Assembly (NCBI GenBank): GCA_024403585.1
Contig: JAKSRN010000078.1
Location: forward strand, 1 to 8,175
Source: Lachnospiraceae bacterium
Lineage (GTDB): Bacteria; Bacillota; Clostridia; Lachnospirales; Lachnospiraceae
Length of the DNA: 8,175 nt
Reading direction: 5' to 3'
The translations under genes were made by a program, and so were the position numbers. This document shows, one piece after another, positions 5,951 through 8,175 of the stretch. Below the pieces are notes generated by a model. That model ran no database searches. It had not been told where the DNA came from and saw only the letters and a program-made list of their open reading frames with translations. How positions within the stretch are numbered: position 1 is the first letter of the stretch; the number at the start of each line of letters is the position of its first letter.

Positions 5951-7118
5951 TCAGACCGAAGCTAACGTTCTGCATACATACAATCGCTTCCAGATCTGTC
6001 TGGAAAAAGGTCAGGGTACTCATCTCTATGATACAGACGGAAAAGAGTATCTGGATTTTGCTGCCGGAATCGCCGTTTTTGCGCTGGGTTACGGTAACGA
6101 AGCATACAACAATGCACTGAAAGATCAGGTGGACAAGCTGATCCATACATCCAACCTGTTTTATAATGTTCCTCTCGGCGAGGCTGCTGAGAAGATCACA
6201 AAAGCATCCGGTATGGACAAGGTTTTCTTTACCAACAGTGGTACAGAAGCAATTGAGGGTGCCATCAAGGTTGCAAGAAAATATGCGTACCTGAAAGACG
6301 GAAGCAATGATCATGAGATCATCGCCATGAACCACTCCTTCCACGGAAGAAGTCTCGGTGCTCTTTCTGTAACAGGTAATGCTCATTATCAGGATCCGTT
6401 CAAACCGCTGATCGGCGGAATCAAATTTGCTGATTTCAATGATCTGGACAGTGTAAAAGCACAGATCACAGAGAAGACCTGTGCGATCATTCTGGAGACC
6501 ATTCAGGGCGAGGGTGGAATCTATCCTGCAACAGAAGAATTCCTGAAGGGTGTAAAAGCACTGTGTGAGGAGAATGACATTCTGCTGATCCTTGATGAGA
6601 TCCAGTGTGGAATGGGAAGAAGCGGATACATGTTTGCATGGCAGAAGTACGGTGTTGAGCCGGATGTGATGACTGTTGCAAAAGCACTGGGCTGCGGTGT
6701 TCCTGTAGGTGCATTTGTTCTGAATAAGAAAACAGCCGAGAAATCTCTGGTTCCGGGTGATCATGGTACAACTTACGGAGGTAATCCTTTGGCAACAAGA
6801 GCAGTATGTACTGTTTTTGATCTCTTTGAGGAGCTGAAGATCGTGGAGCACGTACAGCAGGTTGCTCCATATCTGGAGAAAAAACTGGACGAGCTGGTTG
6901 CTGATTATGATTGTCTGGTATCCCGCCGTGGCCAGGGTCTGATCCAGGGTGTAGTTGTAAAAGACCGCAAACCAGGTGAGATCATCAATAAGGCTATTGA
7001 GAACGGACTGCTGATCATCAGTGCCGGAAGTGATGTGCTTCGATTTGTTCCACCACTCATCATCACAGAGAAAGATGTGGACGAAATGATCGAAAAACTT
7101 AAGAAAAGTCTTGATTAA
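5925..7118 (+). CDS. argD: Acetylornithine aminotransferase
   Basis: A PLP-dependent class III aminotransferase that converts N-acetylglutamate semialdehyde to N-acetylornithine with glutamate as amino donor. With the chosen start it has 397 residues, normal for ArgD. Visible motifs are NSGTEAIEGAIK (PLP phosphate site), FHGRSLGALSVTG, LDEIQCGMGRSG with PLP-ring Asp224 and Gln227, and the Schiff-base Lys253 in TVAKALGCGVPVG. The start at 5925 is preferred because AGGAGA (5910-5915) precedes it with 9-nt spacing. An in-frame ATG at 5907 overlaps that site and lacks its own. The gene overlaps argB by 26 nt in another frame, so translation is probably coupled. Some ArgD enzymes also serve in lysine synthesis (succinyl-DAP); that is possible but not indicated here. 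No terminator is evident after the stop. Confidence 0.95.
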   Translation: MEKTANLINQTEANVLHTYNRFQICLEKGQGTHLYDTDGKEYLDFAAGIAVFALGYGNEAYNNALKDQVDKLIHTSNLFYNVPLGEAAEKITKASGMDKVFFTNSGTEAIEGAIKVARKYAYLKDGSNDHEIIAMNHSFHGRSLGALSVTGNAHYQDPFKPLIGGIKFADFNDLDSVKAQITEKTCAIILETIQGEGGIYPATEEFLKGVKALCEENDILLILDEIQCGMGRSGYMFAWQKYGVEPDVMTVAKALGCGVPVGAFVLNKKTAEKSLVPGDHGTTYGGNPLATRAVCTVFDLFEELKIVEHVQQVAPYLEKKLDELVADYDCLVSRRGQGLIQGVVVKDRKPGEIINKAIENGLLIISAGSDVLRFVPPLIITEKDVDEMIEKLKKSLD

Positions 7119-7143
7119 GATAGAAGAATAAAGATCAGTCGTG

Positions 7144-7149
7144 TATAAT
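7144..7149 (+). promoter_or_regulatory. Possible -10 element upstream of the glucokinase gene
   Basis: A consensus TATAAT lies in the 69-nt gap after argD, preceded by TG, but no good -35 is found 16-19 bp upstream. The 10-mer CGTGTATAAT (7140-7149) is identical to that at the argJ promoter (3513-3522). It may give the kinase gene a separate transcript; readthrough from argD is also possible. Confidence 0.4.
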
Positions 7150-7187
7150 ATGGTTAGTAAAAAAATACTTTAGACAGGAGATTTGAT

Positions 7188-8147
7188 ATGGACAGCAAGG
7201 TATATATCGGTGTTGACATCGGTGGAATGACAGTTAAGTTTGGTATTTTTGAAGACCAGAAGATTCTGAAACAGTGGGCGATCCCTACAAGAGTGAAAGA
7301 GCAGAAGATTGCTTCTGATATTGCTGAGGCAATTAAGTCCGGCTGTGCAGAGCTGGAGATTCCAGAGGAAAATATCCTTGGCGTTGGAATCGGTGTACCG
7401 GGCAATACAAGACCTGACGGCTTTGTGTACAATGCAAGTAACATCGGATGGAAGGACTATGATCTTGGCGCTGAGATCAAACAGTACCTGAATGCTCCAA
7501 TCCAGGTGGGTAATGATGCAAACCTTGCTGCTCTTGCTGAGTACTGGGTTGGTGCCGGAAAAGAGTACAGCAGCTTTGTAATGCTGACTATTGGTACCGG
7601 ACTTGGCGGCGGAATCATCAATGAGGGACGTATCGTCAACGGAATGATGGGATCCGGCGGCGAGGTTGGCCATATTCCGGTTAATCCGGAGGAAACACGT
7701 GTATGTGGATGTGGCAAGTGCGGATGTCTGGAGCAGTATACAACAGCTACAGCGATCATGCGTATGGCAAGAGAAGCAATTGAAGCCGGCGAGACAACTT
7801 GTATCGAGAGCAAAACACCAACTGCAAAGGATGTGCTGGATGCAGCTAAAGCCGGAGACGCTATGGCTGTGAAAGTAATGGATCAGTTTGCTGACCGTAT
7901 GGGACAGGGTATGGCGATCATTGCAGCTGTAATGAATCCGGAAGCATTTCTTCTTGGCGGCGGTGTTTCCAAAGCAGGAGATTATCTGCTGGATCTGATC
8001 CGTCCTTACTATAATAAATACCTGTTTAAAGGCTGCGTTGGCGCAGACTTCAGAATTGCAGTTCTGGAGAATGATGCAGGAATCATTGGCGCAGCGAAGC
8101 TGGCAATGGATGCATTCCCGGTTGGCTGGGACAATGTAGCTGAATAA
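7188..8147 (+). CDS. glcK: ROK-family glucokinase
   Basis: A 319-residue cytosolic sugar kinase, the length of Gram-positive GlcK (about 320), expected to phosphorylate glucose with ATP. The N-terminus begins directly with the phosphate loop GVDIGGMTVKFGIF (8-21), with Met14 where Thr is usual, and has no helix-turn-helix, which argues against a ROK repressor. Catalytic Asp110 is in VGNDANLAALAE. GTGLGGGI (136-143) is the second phosphate motif. Glu159 and His162 lie in the EVGH sugar-binding block. The zinc motif CGCGKCGCLE (173-182) gives ligands Cys173, Cys175 and Cys180 with His162. The ATG at 7188 follows CAGGAG (7175-7180) with 7-nt spacing. It lies 69 nt after argD with no terminator between, though it has no role in arginine synthesis. 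Other hexoses or N-acetylmannosamine are possible substrates of this family, so the glucose assignment is likely rather than proven. Confidence 0.9.
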   Translation: MDSKVYIGVDIGGMTVKFGIFEDQKILKQWAIPTRVKEQKIASDIAEAIKSGCAELEIPEENILGVGIGVPGNTRPDGFVYNASNIGWKDYDLGAEIKQYLNAPIQVGNDANLAALAEYWVGAGKEYSSFVMLTIGTGLGGGIINEGRIVNGMMGSGGEVGHIPVNPEETRVCGCGKCGCLEQYTTATAIMRMAREAIEAGETTCIESKTPTAKDVLDAAKAGDAMAVKVMDQFADRMGQGMAIIAAVMNPEAFLLGGGVSKAGDYLLDLIRPYYNKYLFKGCVGADFRIAVLENDAGIIGAAKLAMDAFPVGWDNVAE

Positions 8148-8175
8148 ATCAACATGAAAAGACCTGAGATATTCC

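Overview
The window looks like a chromosomal segment of a low-to-moderate GC Firmicute, probably a gut Clostridia of the Lachnospiraceae type. This is inferred from the strong AGGAG-type ribosome binding sites, the short (B. subtilis-like) ArgG, the ArgJ-based cyclic arginine pathway, ArgR-like operators and the zinc-motif ROK glucokinase. No database comparison was possible. I see no phage, transposon, CRISPR, tRNA or rRNA signatures, and all seven main genes appear intact.

Layout. Positions 25-2055 (+) hold a two-gene unit: a nitrilase-superfamily amidohydrolase, then, 3 nt later, an iron-dependent alcohol dehydrogenase of the YqhD/butanol dehydrogenase type. It ends at a strong hairpin terminator (2092-2128) that has a T-tract on both strands and so also serves the converging argG (2155-3381, -). 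A 396-bp divergent regulatory region (3382-3777) separates argG from argJ-argB-argD (3778-7118, +). A ROK-family glucokinase follows (7188-8147, +), 69 nt after argD.

How the genes work together. ArgJ makes N-acetylglutamate and recycles the acetyl group from N-acetylornithine. ArgB phosphorylates N-acetylglutamate, and ArgD transaminates the semialdehyde to N-acetylornithine. ArgG condenses citrulline with aspartate. The reductase ArgC, the carbamoyltransferase ArgF and the lyase ArgH are not in the window, so the pathway is completed elsewhere. ArgB carries the N-terminal helix of the hexameric, arginine-inhibited class, which fits an ArgJ recycling pathway where ArgB is the control point.

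Regulation. The divergent region contains three short palindromes resembling ArgR/AhrC operators. One overlaps the predicted argG -10. Two, about 21 bp apart centre to centre, lie across the predicted argJ promoter. Both promoters use a TTGCAT -35 and a 17-bp spacer. The predicted argJ leader is unusually long (about 250 nt) and holds two mutually exclusive hairpins, a 24-codon ORF and a hairpin next to the argJ ribosome binding site. This leader is the least explained part of the window. The rest is ordinary core metabolism, and I found no convincing new multi-gene system.
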